Positions 17,512 to 26,881 of a stretch of 64,000 bases of DNA are shown here, in pieces. The number at the start of each line of letters is the position of its first letter. The stretch's first letter is position 1. Position numbers and translations under genes: made by a program. The DNA lies in contig JBDWTN010000007.1 of the NCBI GenBank assembly GCA_039984955.1, forward strand, positions 186,001 through 250,000, written 5' to 3'. This stretch comes from Marinobacter alexandrii (lineage in GTDB: Bacteria; Bacteroidota; Bacteroidia; Cytophagales; Cyclobacteriaceae). The notes below the pieces were generated by a model. It worked only from the letters and a program-made list of their open reading frames with translations. It did no database searches and had not been told where the DNA came from.

Positions 17512-17531
17512 ACTATAGTTTGGTAAATAAA

Positions 17532-18800
17532 TTAATCTTCCTTAGGAAAGATAATCTTTACTGTCGTTCCTTTGTTTAACTCGCTATGGAGTTCTATATC
17601 TCCTCCTAAAGATTCAATTTGCTTTTTAGCAACAAACAGACCTAATCCATTTTCCATACCGCTTTCTGTGTGAAACCTTGAACCTACCTCGAAAATACGA
17701 TCTCCATATCTGCTTAAATCAATTCCTTTTCCATAATCAACAAAAGAAATCACTGTCCTGTTTTTATAATTTTTTGACTTTATGACTATCTTTTTTGACT
17801 CATCATTCACTCCATATTTTATGCAATTCGTCAAAAGCTGATAAAAGACATTGTCTAAATAACCTGGAAATACATTTATAACCAGGTCATCAGGAATTCT
17901 ATTTTCTATATCAATTTCATTTTCGCTAATTACTTCTGACAATGCGACTATAAGTCTATTCAATAGGCGAGAAATCTTACACTCTGATCTCTTCAAAAGT
18001 TCATTGTGGTCTTCATTTAGAATCTCATTTACATTGAGTAAACTAGTATTGAGCTTACTGACTGTATCTTGAAGCATCTTCATGTAGCTCTCAGAGTACC
18101 CATTATTTAAGAGATCTGTGATTGCGACTAGATTAGCAACGGAAGCTCGAATGTTGTGTGATGTAATGAATGAAAAATCAGTGTGCCTCTTGTTTTGTAC
18201 AGTTGTTTTTTCTATGAGTTTTTCCAACCGAATTCGATCCTTACTTTGAACCAAGAAGTTGGCAACCATATTTGCAAATAGCTCGATTGATGCTAACTCA
18301 TAATTTTCATAAACATCTCTTGTCTTCTTTACAGATTCTACCGAGATGAATCCTATGTATTTACCTTTCAACTGTACTGGGACAAAAAGAATGCTTTTGA
18401 TTTGTTGAGATTTCAATTCTGACTTCACAGAATCCAGAGGAAGTTGATCTACATCTGATATGAAGGAAGATAGATTAGTAACATCAGAAATCATTCTGTA
18501 GACAAGTTCAAATGAAAGCGTCTTTGCCTCACAGATAGAAGGCTCATTTTTTTTATACCACTGATGCAGTAAAATGCATAATTCATTTTCCTCATGGTAT
18601 TCATGTATTCGCATCCTATCGGCTCCTAATTGCAAACACATCTCCTTTAACGAATCATTAATTGAAACCTTAATGTTGTCTAATTCATCATTGAGAAAAC
18701 GAGAAGAAATTTTAGTCAAAATAGAATAATAAGACGCACCAGCATATTGGGATTCAATAGAGATTGATCCCTTTTTAACAGACGAGAGTAAAGAGGACAT
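17532..18800 (-). CDS. soluble sensor histidine kinase with GAF-like domain
   Basis: A 422-residue protein from the ATG at 18800; an in-frame ATG at 18863 would add 21 residues. There are no membrane segments. Residues of roughly 35-195 form a GAF-type sensor domain (ILFVPVQLKGKYIGFISVES). A dimerisation region follows with the likely phosphoacceptor His in ITSHNIRASVANL. The HATPase domain has the N box (LLTNCIKYG), DYGKGID (G1) and GLGLFVAK (G2). It signals in the cytoplasm from an internal cue, since nothing anchors it. No response regulator is encoded nearby, so it is an orphan kinase. Confidence 0.87.
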   Translation of the reverse strand: MSSLLSSVKKGSISIESQYAGASYYSILTKISSRFLNDELDNIKVSINDSLKEMCLQLGADRMRIHEYHEENELCILLHQWYKKNEPSICEAKTLSFELVYRMISDVTNLSSFISDVDQLPLDSVKSELKSQQIKSILFVPVQLKGKYIGFISVESVKKTRDVYENYELASIELFANMVANFLVQSKDRIRLEKLIEKTTVQNKRHTDFSFITSHNIRASVANLVAITDLLNNGYSESYMKMLQDTVSKLNTSLLNVNEILNEDHNELLKRSECKISRLLNRLIVALSEVISENEIDIENRIPDDLVINVFPGYLDNVFYQLLTNCIKYGVNDESKKIVIKSKNYKNRTVISFVDYGKGIDLSRYGDRIFEVGSRFHTESGMENGLGLFVAKKQIESLGGDIELHSELNKGTTVKIIFPKED

Positions 18801-18884
18801 TCGCTTAATTTTACCTAAATAAAAAGGAATACTTGCCAAGGTCACAGAAAAGTGGGTATACAAATAGTCTACAAATAGTCAAAA

Positions 18885-18912
18885 ACAAAAAAGCCATGCT
18901 TAGCATGGCTTT
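18885..18912 (-). terminator. intrinsic terminator of trxB
   Basis: A perfect 10-bp hairpin (AAAGCCATGC, loop TTA, GCATGGCTTT; arms 18890-18899 and 18903-18912). Read on the minus strand it is followed by a T-rich tract. It lies just after the trxB stop. Confidence 0.9.
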
Positions 18913-18933
18913 AACTCTTGTTTTCTGGGGAAA

Positions 18934-19884
18934 TTAGACTTCAGATAATTCTACTTCTTTCTCAGCTATCCATTTTTCTGCATCCAGAGCTCCCATACAT
19001 CCACTACCTGCGGCAGTTACGGCCTGACGGTAAATTTTATCTTGAGCATCTCCGGTCGCAAACACTCCTGGAATATTCGTTTTGGAAGTTCCGGGAATTG
19101 TTTTGATATAGCCCTGTTCATCCATATCTAACCATCCTTTGAAGATATCTGTATTGGGCTTGTGCCCTATAGCTACAAAGAATCCTTGTGCTTCCAACAC
19201 CGTTTCTTCACTTGTCTTTCTATTAACAACTTTTACTCCATTAACCTCTTCATCTCCAAGTACTTCTTTCGTCTCAGTATTGAAAAGAATTTCAATGTTT
19301 GGAGCGTTTTGTACTCGCTGTTGCATGATTTTAGATGCGCGCATCTCATCACGACGAACAAGCATGTAAACTTTGTTCACAATCTTAGAAAGGTAGCTAG
19401 CTTCTTCTGCAGCTGTATCTCCAGCTCCTACGATCACCACATCCTGGCCTCTGAAGAAAAAACCATCACATACCGCACATGCAGAAACGCCTTTCCCGTT
19501 CAATCTTTGTTCACTTTCCAAGCCCAACCATTTTGCTGATGCTCCAGTAGAAATAATTACTGATTCTGCTTCAATCTCTGTTTTCTCATCAACAGTCACT
19601 TTGTGTGGCCACCCGCTAAAATCGACGGCTGTAATCATGCCACTTCGTACATCAGTACCGAATCTTTCTGCCTGCTTTTGGAAATCAACCATCATTTGTG
19701 GTCCCATCACTCCATCAGGGTATCCAGGATAGTTTTCTACGTCATTTGTGATCGTTAACTGTCCTCCTGGTTGTCCTCCTTGATATAACACAGGTTTCAT
19801 ACCTGCTCTAGCAGCATAAACAGCCGCTGTAAATCCTGCAGGACCTGATCCTACAATTAGTACTTTTACTCTCTCTGTTGACAT
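18934..19884 (-). CDS. trxB: thioredoxin-disulfide reductase
   Basis: A 316-residue flavoprotein of family length. It has an N-terminal FAD-binding GSGPAGFTAA (12-21), the redox-active CAVC (Cys 136 and Cys 139), the NADPH-binding GAGDTAAEEA (153-162), and the C-terminal FAD motif GVFATGDAQDKIYRQ. It passes electrons from NADPH to thioredoxin in the cytoplasm. In a bacillithiol maker it would be the general dithiol reductase. It forms its own transcription unit: the pnp terminator lies upstream and its own terminator lies just downstream. Confidence 0.97.
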   Translation of the reverse strand: MSTERVKVLIVGSGPAGFTAAVYAARAGMKPVLYQGGQPGGQLTITNDVENYPGYPDGVMGPQMMVDFQKQAERFGTDVRSGMITAVDFSGWPHKVTVDEKTEIEAESVIISTGASAKWLGLESEQRLNGKGVSACAVCDGFFFRGQDVVIVGAGDTAAEEASYLSKIVNKVYMLVRRDEMRASKIMQQRVQNAPNIEILFNTETKEVLGDEEVNGVKVVNRKTSEETVLEAQGFFVAIGHKPNTDIFKGWLDMDEQGYIKTIPGTSKTNIPGVFATGDAQDKIYRQAVTAAGSGCMGALDAEKWIAEKEVELSEV

Positions 19885-19902
19885 ATATTAAGATATTCTT
19901 TT

Positions 19903-19934
19903 ACAAAAAAATGGTGTCCTCTCCAGAACACCAT
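19903..19934 (-). terminator. intrinsic terminator of pnp
   Basis: On the minus strand, ATGGTGT pairs with ACACCAT around a ten-base loop and is followed directly by a run of seven T. Arms are at 19928-19934 and 19911-19917. Confidence 0.85.
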
Positions 19935-19988
19935 CTCATTCGCTTTTGTGCCACAAGTGCACTGTAATAATTTAAAGTGTCTTGAAGA

Positions 19989-22148
19989 TTACTCTTCAGT
20001 TTTTTCTTCTGCCTTCTCCTCCTTTGGGGGGCGTGGTAAAAGAACTTTTCTTGAAAGCTTGAATTTACCCGTTCGTTTATCGATATCTATAAGTTTTACT
20101 TTTATTTCTTCTCCTTCTTCCATCACATCGGCTACATTCTCTACCCGCTCCCATTTGATTTCAGAGATGTGAAGTAATCCATCTTTACCAGGAATGAACT
20201 CAACGAAAGCTCCAAATGGCATAATAGACTTCACTTTCCCATCATACACTTCTCCAATTTCTGGCTGCTGAACAATCGCCTTAATTCGGGCCATTGCGTT
20301 ATCTAGTGAATCACCGTCCACAGCAAAGATACTTACTTTACCGCCTTTTTCATCTTCTTCAATATTAACAGTTGCTCCAGATTCTTTTTGAATTTCCTGA
20401 ATGATCTTTCCTCCAGGTCCAATCACAGCTCCAATAAGCTCACGATCTATTCTCAACTGCTCCATTCTAGGAGCATGAGATTTAAGGTTTTGTCTGGGCT
20501 CTGTAATAGCCTTAGCCATCTCTCCTAATATATGTAACCTACCTTTCTTAGCTTGTTCTAACGCCTGCGAAAGAACATCATAGGAAAGTCCGTCTACTTT
20601 AATATCCATCTGACATGCAGTGATACCCTCGGTAGTTCCTGTCACTTTGAAATCCATATCTCCAAGATGATCTTCATCTCCCAAGATATCGGAAAGTATA
20701 GCATACTTACCTGATTCGCTATCAGAAATCATTCCCATTGCAATACCAGACACAGGTCGTTTAACTTTAATACCAGCATCCATCAATGCCATCGTTCCTG
20801 CACATACTGTAGCCATAGAAGACGAACCATTAGATTCAAGAATATCAGAAACGACTCTTATCGTGTAAGGATTCCCTTCGTCTTCTGTTGGTATCATCGG
20901 CTTCAGAGCTCTCATTGCAAGATTGCCATGTCCCACTTCTCTTCGTCCCGGGCCTCTATTAGGCCTTACTTCACCGGTTGAAAACCCTGGGAAATTGTAG
21001 TGAAGGATGAACTTATTGAATCCAGAGAACATCGCTCCATCGATCATCTGCTCATCAAGTTTTGTACCTAATGTCACAGATGTCAATGATTGTGTTTCAC
21101 CTCTTGTAAATACAGCAGAACCGTGTGCAGACGGCAGGTAATCTACCTCAGACCAAATAGGTCTAATTTCATCTGGCTTCCTTCCGTCGATTCTTTCTTG
21201 AGAATCAAGTACGAAGTTTCTAATTGCCTCTTTCTCAACATCATGAAAATACTTTCCAAGAAGAAAGTCATTCATTTCTTCAAGTTGTTCATCAGAAAAT
21301 TGTCCGATGTATTCTTCATAAACAGCTTTAAAAGCTTCTTTACGTTCTGATTTATTTGGATTCTTCTTCGAAGCTACATCATAAAGCTTTTGATAGACAG
21401 CTTTGTGCATTGACGCTTTCAACTCCTCATCTTTTGGCTCATGATCAAACTCACGCTTCTCAGTAGCTCCAGCTTCTTTCGCAAGTTCCTCTTGAGCAGC
21501 ACATTGAATTTTGATTTCTTCGTGAGCTTTTTTGATTCCCTCCAACATTTCAGACTCATCTACTTCTTGGCATTCGCCTTCCACCATCATGATGTTGTCT
21601 GAAGTTCCTGCAACGATTAAGTCAAGTGTAGCTTTTTCTCTTTCCTCTGGCGATGGATTCACTTTATATTCTCCATCCAATTTAATCACTCTGACTTCTG
21701 AAATAGGGCCGCCGAATGGGATGTCCGAAACAGAAATAGCAGCAGACGCAGCAAGTGCAGCAAGTGCGTCTGGCATTACATCTTTATCAGCAGAGATCAG
21801 CTGAATGAATACCTGAGTATCAGCATGATAATCAGATGGAAATAATGGTCTAAGTGCACGATCAACTAATCGACAAATTAATACTTCGTAATCTGAGAGT
21901 CTTGACTCTCTCTTTAAAAAGCCACCTGGTATTTTACCAGCGGACGCAAATTTTTCTTGATAGTCTACTGAAAGTGGTAAGAAATCCACTCCTTCTTTGG
22001 CTTCCTTTGATGAAACCACTGTCGCCAAGAGTTTGGCATTTCCCATACTAACAACAACAGATCCATTTGCTTGCTTTGCAAGCTTTCCTGTTTCAATGGA
22101 TACTTCCCTGCCGTCCGATAGTTGGAAGGTTTTAGTAATTACGTTCAT
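19989..22148 (-). CDS. pnp: polyribonucleotide nucleotidyltransferase (PNPase)
   Basis: A 719-residue enzyme of normal length. It has two RNase PH domains (about 10-230 and 315-545, the second with [18 protein letters not shown] and the active-site stretch [13 protein letters not shown]), an alpha-helical linker, a KH domain with [11 protein letters not shown] (about 560-620) and an S1 domain with MPFGAFVEF (about 625-695), then a Glu/Lys tail. It degrades RNA 3'-to-5' with phosphate and is the exonuclease partner of the degradosome. It follows rpsO on the same strand, the common rpsO-pnp order, with a terminator and a leader hairpin between them. Confidence 0.97.
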   Translation of the reverse strand: MNVITKTFQLSDGREVSIETGKLAKQANGSVVVSMGNAKLLATVVSSKEAKEGVDFLPLSVDYQEKFASAGKIPGGFLKRESRLSDYEVLICRLVDRALRPLFPSDYHADTQVFIQLISADKDVMPDALAALAASAAISVSDIPFGGPISEVRVIKLDGEYKVNPSPEEREKATLDLIVAGTSDNIMMVEGECQEVDESEMLEGIKKAHEEIKIQCAAQEELAKEAGATEKREFDHEPKDEELKASMHKAVYQKLYDVASKKNPNKSERKEAFKAVYEEYIGQFSDEQLEEMNDFLLGKYFHDVEKEAIRNFVLDSQERIDGRKPDEIRPIWSEVDYLPSAHGSAVFTRGETQSLTSVTLGTKLDEQMIDGAMFSGFNKFILHYNFPGFSTGEVRPNRGPGRREVGHGNLAMRALKPMIPTEDEGNPYTIRVVSDILESNGSSSMATVCAGTMALMDAGIKVKRPVSGIAMGMISDSESGKYAILSDILGDEDHLGDMDFKVTGTTEGITACQMDIKVDGLSYDVLSQALEQAKKGRLHILGEMAKAITEPRQNLKSHAPRMEQLRIDRELIGAVIGPGGKIIQEIQKESGATVNIEEDEKGGKVSIFAVDGDSLDNAMARIKAIVQQPEIGEVYDGKVKSIMPFGAFVEFIPGKDGLLHISEIKWERVENVADVMEEGEEIKVKLIDIDKRTGKFKLSRKVLLPRPPKEEKAEEKTEE

Positions 22149-22162
22149 AATAAATAGATAAT

Positions 22163-22181
22163 TAGGGCACGTTTTGCCCTA
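22163..22181 (-). promoter_or_regulatory. hairpin in the pnp leader
   Basis: TAGGGCA and TGCCCTA arms around a short loop, 15 bases before the pnp start codon. No T run follows on the minus strand, so it is not a terminator. In enterobacteria the pnp leader hairpin is the target of RNase III and PNPase autoregulation; a similar role here is inference. Confidence 0.5.
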
Positions 22182-22190
22182 GCGGGTTAA

Positions 22191-22227
22191 TAATTAAAAA
22201 AGGGAATCAGAAATATGATCCCCTTTA
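22191..22227 (-). terminator. intrinsic terminator of rpsO
   Basis: On the minus strand, AAAGGGGATCA pairs with TGATTCCCTTT (one G-T pair) around a short loop, followed by T-rich sequence, directly after the rpsO stop. Read-through would be needed for rpsO and pnp to share a transcript. Confidence 0.8.
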
Positions 22228-22233
22228 ATTTTC

Positions 22234-22503
22234 TTACTTTCTGATATTTAGCTTAGCAATGATGCTACGATACCTCTCAATATCATTTTTGTGTAGGTAG
22301 TCAAGAAGTCTTCTTCTTTTACCTACTAATCTCAAAAGACCTAGTCTTGATGCATGGTCTTTCTTTTGTGTCTTTAAGTGGTCAGTCAAATGATTGATTC
22401 TGTAAGTAAACAATGCAATTTGTGACTCTGGAGAACCCGTGTCTGTATCTGACTTTCCGTGTTCTTTAAAAATTTCTACCTTTTTTTCTTTTGCTAGATA
22501 CAT
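22234..22503 (-). CDS. rpsO: 30S ribosomal protein S15
   Basis: An 89-residue protein of exactly the family length. Diagnostic stretches are [37 protein letters not shown] and the C-terminal [18 protein letters not shown]. It binds 16S rRNA early in small-subunit assembly. A good promoter lies about 34 bases upstream, at the very end of the LptF/LptG-type gene. Confidence 0.98.
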   Translation of the reverse strand: MYLAKEKKVEIFKEHGKSDTDTGSPESQIALFTYRINHLTDHLKTQKKDHASRLGLLRLVGKRRRLLDYLHKNDIERYRSIIAKLNIRK

Positions 22504-22536
22504 CCTATAAATCTTCTACCTCTATTATTTAAAGCG

Positions 22537-22567
22537 CAAAGTTACGCTTTGTTCTTATTCCTAGCAA
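22537..22567 (-). promoter_or_regulatory. rpsO promoter TTG-N20-TAACTTTG
   Basis: On the minus strand, TTG (22565-22567) is followed after 20 bases by TAACTTTG (22537-22544), an exact fit to the Bacteroidota consensus. The start site would be near 22530, giving a leader of about 27 bases. The -33 element and spacer lie in the last codons of the upstream permease gene. Confidence 0.7.
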
Positions 22568-24314
22568 ATCTTCGCCTAAGCTTTTCAATAGCTATACGAT
22601 AAGCATCTAGTTCAAATATTCTAGCATCCACTCTTGCTTGTTTCAAAAAGAATAATCCAAAGGGTAAAAGGATCATGTCTGACATCCAGACTGCCAAGTA
22701 GGGATTCATCGCCCCTACTTTTGCTTGTTTCTCCCCAATACTTGTGAAAATGTAATAAATGATAAAAAAGAATATAGCAATAATGGTAGGCACTCCCAAT
22801 CCGCCTTTCTTAATAATTGCGCCTAGAGGAGCCCCAATAAGAAACATCAATATACAAGCTAAAGCTTGTGCGTATTTCTTATATTTTTCAATGGTATACA
22901 GATTTGCATCTTTTTGAAATTGAAAAATTCTTGACTTTACTGAATTGAGATTCACCTTTATGTTCCTTGCTTTATTTAGAGCATCAGCTACTAGTGGTTT
23001 ATTCTTATTTGCCCCCTTATTTAAATAGGCATCAAGGTGTGTCCATGTCAAAGTATCTATTTTACCAGCATAAAGCTTATTGCCATTACTTTTTTTCTTC
23101 TTATTTTTTTTGACATCAGTAACTAATTCTTCTGATATAAAAAGCTTATCAGATTTTTGATTTAATGGTTTTTTTTTCGGGACAACCTCGACAAAAGCAA
23201 CAGAACTTGATGTATCCACCCAATTAAACATATTAACATACAGTGTGTCTTCTCTCGGCCAAACATTGGTATCGTCCTGTTCAACTGTCTTTTGTTGCTC
23301 TGATTTCTGCACAAATAAATTTAGAGGAAACATCGAAGCTTCAACCTCATCAATCTTGTCTTCTTTTTGCTCACCATCTTCTTGCTTTAAGTCTGCTTTA
23401 TTGATAATAAGATTTTTATTGCTCAGATGAAAATCAAAATATCTTCGAGTATTCTCAATTAGACCAGCTTTTTGCTTTACTATCATATTTCTAAATGAAT
23501 CAATATCATCGGTTAGTTCATCGATATTCTTCATTTGCCGGTTATTTTGGAATAACTCTTCTTTTCTCCTTTTTAAATCAAATGATGAGAGACTGAAAAC
23601 CATATCCATTTTATAATACTCTGTGCGATAAAATCTATCAATTGAGTTTTTGGATACTGTCTCTTCTGAATAATAATGGCCATTGTATAGTTCCAGCTTA
23701 AGATATCTGTCATCCAAAATGGTATACATCAAACTTGAGTCTGCTAGTATGACTGTTTTGTTACCTCGTCCTTGTGAGTGATCGTAGATTATAACGTCGA
23801 TCAGTGTCTTTCCATCTGGAAGTTTATCTTTTGCCTTTATACTGTAATTGGGTATTCCATTATAAAAGAGTCCTGGTTTTATGTCTAATGCGGGTTTCGT
23901 ATGTTTTATATCATACAATAGGCTATAAGCCTTAAGGTTAGCAGCAGGAATTGCATAATTATTAAAGAAATAGGCCCCAATAGACAACACAAATACAAAA
24001 AGAAATATAGGTCTGAGTGTACGTATAATTGAGATACCTGAACTTTTAATTGCAGTTAGTTCGAAATTTTCCCCAAGATTTCCGAATGCCATCAGTGAGG
24101 CAAGTAATACTCCAAGAGGAAGTGCTATTTGCAGCATATTGAGAGAAAAGTAAAATAACAATTCGGCGAAAACTGTAAAGCCAAGATTCTTTCCGACAAA
24201 ATCATCAAAGTACTTTAGCAAGTATTGTATAAGTAATATAAAGTTGGAAACTGCTGTGGTTAGCAGAAATGGTCCAATGAAGGATTTAAGCATTAATACA
24301 TCCAACTTTTTCAC
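22542..24314 (-). CDS. LptF/LptG-family permease (YjgP/YjgQ)
   Basis: A 590-residue protein. N-terminal membrane segments follow MKKLDVLMLKSFIGPFLLT, the typical LptF/G start, and LPLGVLLASLMAFGNLGENFELTAIKSSG is the conserved cytoplasmic-loop region. A long periplasmic part (about 125-470), expanded with Lys/Asp-rich linkers, precedes three C-terminal membrane segments with LIGAPLGAIIKKGGLG. It is the membrane part of the LptB2FG exporter that extracts lipopolysaccharide from the inner membrane. F and G cannot be told apart here. The length, greater than in Proteobacteria, is common in Bacteroidota. Confidence 0.9.
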   Translation of the reverse strand: MKKLDVLMLKSFIGPFLLTTAVSNFILLIQYLLKYFDDFVGKNLGFTVFAELLFYFSLNMLQIALPLGVLLASLMAFGNLGENFELTAIKSSGISIIRTLRPIFLFVFVLSIGAYFFNNYAIPAANLKAYSLLYDIKHTKPALDIKPGLFYNGIPNYSIKAKDKLPDGKTLIDVIIYDHSQGRGNKTVILADSSLMYTILDDRYLKLELYNGHYYSEETVSKNSIDRFYRTEYYKMDMVFSLSSFDLKRRKEELFQNNRQMKNIDELTDDIDSFRNMIVKQKAGLIENTRRYFDFHLSNKNLIINKADLKQEDGEQKEDKIDEVEASMFPLNLFVQKSEQQKTVEQDDTNVWPREDTLYVNMFNWVDTSSSVAFVEVVPKKKPLNQKSDKLFISEELVTDVKKNKKKKSNGNKLYAGKIDTLTWTHLDAYLNKGANKNKPLVADALNKARNIKVNLNSVKSRIFQFQKDANLYTIEKYKKYAQALACILMFLIGAPLGAIIKKGGLGVPTIIAIFFFIIYYIFTSIGEKQAKVGAMNPYLAVWMSDMILLPFGLFFLKQARVDARIFELDAYRIAIEKLRRRFARNKNKA

Positions 24315-24409
24315 GTGCAGGTATATTAGTTTTTAACAGCACACATGAAATTCGCGTAAATAAAACCACTCAATTATAGAGTAGATTTTATGCTCATTTC
24401 ATAGCGGCG

Positions 24410-24417
24410 CAAAATTA
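24410..24417 (-). promoter_or_regulatory. -7 box TAATTTTG upstream of the LptF/G gene
   Basis: On the minus strand, TAATTTTG matches TAnnTTTG. A TTG lies 16 bases upstream, shorter than usual. It would give a leader of nearly 90 bases for the permease gene. Confidence 0.4.
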
Positions 24418-24451
24418 GAGATTTGGATGATAGCAAGAAAGGTACCAGAGA

Positions 24452-24838
24452 TTAGCCTCCAACTATTTCTTTTAAATCGTGAATAAGTGATCCCCAAAGC
24501 TCATGTGCTTCTTCGTCATCCATATCAGAATAATCTGTAATTCTAACATACACAGACTGGGTAAGTTCATTCATATCAATGGTGAATTCAAAATAGTTGC
24601 TGTCATCATCCTCATCATCCACCACGTCAAATCTTACATGATGATTAGTTCTATTGGAAGTCAACTTGGCTTTTGTTTCATCCCCGTCCCAAATGAATGT
24701 ATAGACCTTATCTTCATTATTGATGTTTACATCGTCAGCAAACCACTGAGACAATCCCGATGCAGTACTAAAGTACGGGTACAACATTTTCTTAGATGCA
24801 TTGAATTCAAACTCTCCTACATATTGATGCTTTGCCAT
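24452..24838 (-). CDS. START-like domain protein
   Basis: A 128-residue single-domain cytoplasmic protein. HQYVGEFEFNASKKMLYPYF, then SGLSQWFADDVN and a helix at the C-terminus (EEAHELWGSLIHDLKEIVG) give the helix-grip layout of the SRPBCC/START-like family found across Bacteroidota. These proteins usually bind small hydrophobic ligands. The protein is very acidic (DDEDDD). The gene ends 35 bases before the likely lptF/G promoter; the function is unknown. Confidence 0.82.
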   Translation of the reverse strand: MAKHQYVGEFEFNASKKMLYPYFSTASGLSQWFADDVNINNEDKVYTFIWDGDETKAKLTSNRTNHHVRFDVVDDEDDDSNYFEFTIDMNELTQSVYVRITDYSDMDDEEAHELWGSLIHDLKEIVGG

Positions 24839-24910
24839 ACTTCTGAAATTTTCGATAAGGTAAAAAAAAAATCTATTTCGACAAGGCCATGGCTAAAAAG
24901 AAATCTTTTA

Positions 24911-24934
24911 TAGATTTGCGTTCCTTTTTGAGAT
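24911..24934 (+). promoter_or_regulatory. tRNA-Met promoter and start of leader
   Basis: TAGATTTG (24911-24918) fits the Bacteroidota -7 box. The following GCGTTCC-TTTTTGAGA is almost the same as the sequence after the tRNA-Pro -7 box (29593-29617), with one G absent. No TTG is seen at the -33 distance. Confidence 0.6.
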
Positions 24935-24978
24935 CGACATCTGAAAGGATGCAAAAAATCTCAAATTTTTCTTTTAAT

Positions 24979-25052
24979 GGCGTGGTAGCTCAGTTGGTTA
25001 GAGCGTCGGATTCATAACCCGGAGGTCGGGAGTTCAAATCTCCCCCACGCTA
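24979..25052 (+). tRNA. tRNA-Met (CAT)
   Basis: A full cloverleaf can be drawn: acceptor GGCGTGG with CCACGCT (first pair G-U), D stem GCTC/GAGC, anticodon loop TTCATAA with anticodon CAT, T stem GGGAG/CTCCC with TTCAAAT loop, discriminator A. The last anticodon-stem pair is A-C. The first pair is not the mismatch expected for an initiator, so it is probably elongator tRNA-Met; a CAT tRNA read as Ile2 after lysidine modification is less likely but cannot be excluded. CCA is not encoded. Confidence 0.95.
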
Positions 25053-25058
25053 CTGGAG

Positions 25059-25096
25059 GGGATTTCTGAAAATGATTTTCAGAAATCCCTTTTTTT
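25059..25096 (+). terminator. terminator of tRNA-Met
   Basis: A perfect 15-bp hairpin with a one-base centre (arms 25059-25073 and 25075-25089, starting GGGATTTCTG), followed by seven T. Confidence 0.93.
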
Positions 25097-25588
25097 ATGT
25101 TTGTAAGTTGGTGGTAGCCTGCTGGTTAAAATGGGAATCGTACTCACTAGCATGTTAAATTCAAAATAGTGCACCCTAATCTTTAGATAATTTTGTCTCT
25201 TTTTTATGATATTCGGAGATAATACCCACAAAAATTCAATCTCACCTAAAAAAGCGTTTTTCAATCTTCTTTATTAGCTTAATTCAATTGCTTCTTAGCT
25301 AAGTCATGATTCTGGAAATTAAATCTAGATAAGTGCTACTTAATAAAACTTTATCACAAGCTTGTCGAATTTCTTCTGGATGTTTACCGAGGTGATTTTG
25401 ATAAATATTCTGTTCATTGTCAAACTTCTGCTTTTCCTAAAACCTACTATAGTATAACCATAAGGTACGACTTCCATCCAAACTCTTTTTTGGAAATGTT
25501 CTTTAATCACATTTCATACAGTTAGTTGGAACAAATCTGAATCAAGTGCAATAAACAAGCAATTATTAATAACAAAACATTTTAACTT
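25097..25588. other. spacer without a recognised gene
   Basis: About 490 A+T-rich bases between the tRNA-Met terminator and a lipoprotein gene. A 61-codon minus-strand frame at 25079-25264 runs into the terminator and has no protein-like features. No repeats of the tRNA end, and no clear promoter, were seen. Confidence 0.6.
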
Positions 25589-26710
25589 ATGAAAATCAAC
25601 TTGCTATTTGCAGTATTTCTCATCGCTATTTTCGTGGCTTGTGATGAAGCACAGAACGAACTTGAGCTTGAAGCACCAAGTTCAAGTTCAATAAACGGGC
25701 CTCAAACAAGTTGTTCTAATAACAAGTGGGCACTTCAATTGAAAAAAGACGACAATACATTCTCTAATGTAGAAGGATCAACCATTGACATTTGTAATGA
25801 CAGATTAACCTCTTTCAGATACTATTATGATTCCTCTTCTCCAGGCGGACCTAACGTAGCTGAACCTTTTAAAATCTGGCATCCAGATCCAAATGCCTCA
25901 GCAGCAGAAACAAAAAACTATTTTCAATATTTAAAAAATTTAGGTGTGAAAATAAGAACGTATGCTTTTCATTTAATCCCTACACCAGAGAATTGGATAA
26001 AGATCCATACAGAAAGACAAGACCATGCTCTAATAGCCGATTTCGTACCTTTATATCCCGAAAATATCTGCACTGCATATAATGTTACAGATGAATTTGA
26101 AGTATTCATATACAATCCTACTTCTTTTGAGATCCGTATAGGACTTAAAAAAAACACAATCACTCCAATTGATCCTGTTTGGGGAACTACAGTTCCTTCA
26201 AACGAGTCTTTTGCCGTATTAAATGTAAAACCAGCTACCGAGTTCAGTACTGGTCCTTGGGATGTTGAATATGTAGAAACTACAGATTATAATTTTGGAG
26301 ATTGGCAACAAGTACACATGAAAGCAGTATATAAAGGTTGTGGAAATCCCTCAGACGCTTCATTCTATTTAGACGGAGGACTTCTTACTGGTATTATTGG
26401 AGGTCCAATTATAAATCATTCATGTGTTCAGGGGGACATTCAGTTCGGGCTTGCTCCAAACACTATATCTTATTCTAAATCTGAAATGGATGGCGAATTA
26501 GATTTTAGTTTGTTAGTTGGGTGTCATTCATGTCTTCCAGATGGTTGCATCATGCCCTGCTGGAGGATAGAGCCAATACTAAGTACAAGTCCTCCAATTA
26601 GCAATGGACCACAAATAGTGCAAGGCATTAGTGAAATCGTATCAAACGTTAGCCTTGGACATTGGGTGGACAATCAGGTTGGGAAAATTTGGGCACTCAG
26701 TTGTTATTAA
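25589..26710 (+). CDS. lipoprotein of unknown function
   Basis: A 373-residue protein with a lipoprotein signal (LLFAVFLIAIFVAC, Cys about 18) and an acidic, Ser-rich linker after it. The rest is a mixed beta-rich chain with about ten further cysteines, including HSCLPDGCIMPCW (about 330-342) and a final SCY. No family is recognised. It stands alone between tRNA-Met and a terminator, and there are no same-strand neighbours to hint at its job. It may be an accessory gene. Confidence 0.65.
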   Translation: MKINLLFAVFLIAIFVACDEAQNELELEAPSSSSINGPQTSCSNNKWALQLKKDDNTFSNVEGSTIDICNDRLTSFRYYYDSSSPGGPNVAEPFKIWHPDPNASAAETKNYFQYLKNLGVKIRTYAFHLIPTPENWIKIHTERQDHALIADFVPLYPENICTAYNVTDEFEVFIYNPTSFEIRIGLKKNTITPIDPVWGTTVPSNESFAVLNVKPATEFSTGPWDVEYVETTDYNFGDWQQVHMKAVYKGCGNPSDASFYLDGGLLTGIIGGPIINHSCVQGDIQFGLAPNTISYSKSEMDGELDFSLLVGCHSCLPDGCIMPCWRIEPILSTSPPISNGPQIVQGISEIVSNVSLGHWVDNQVGKIWALSCY

Positions 26711-26741
26711 TGTAGACTAATTAATAAGTAAACGATGCTAT

Positions 26742-26769
26742 AAAGGAGGCTTCATGCCTCCTTTCTTTT
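26742..26769 (+). terminator. intrinsic terminator
   Basis: AAAGGAGGC, loop TTCAT, GCCTCCTTT followed by CTTTTG, 31 bases after the lipoprotein stop. Confidence 0.85.
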
Positions 26770-26881
26770 GTAACATGGATCGGTACTAGTTTTTTTCTTG
26801 ACTTCAATCATCTTTTGCATTAATCACGTCTAAATGGAACGAGGAGAAACTTGGAATGCTCTACCAACACAAGATCTCAGA

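Noticed and set aside
17510-17521. Palindrome AAACTATAGTTT between two convergent genes
   Set aside because: Short, A+T-rich and without T runs; not enough to call a bidirectional terminator.
25079-25264. Minus-strand frame of 61 codons beside tRNA-Met
   Set aside because: It covers the tRNA terminator and has no signal, family mark or start context.
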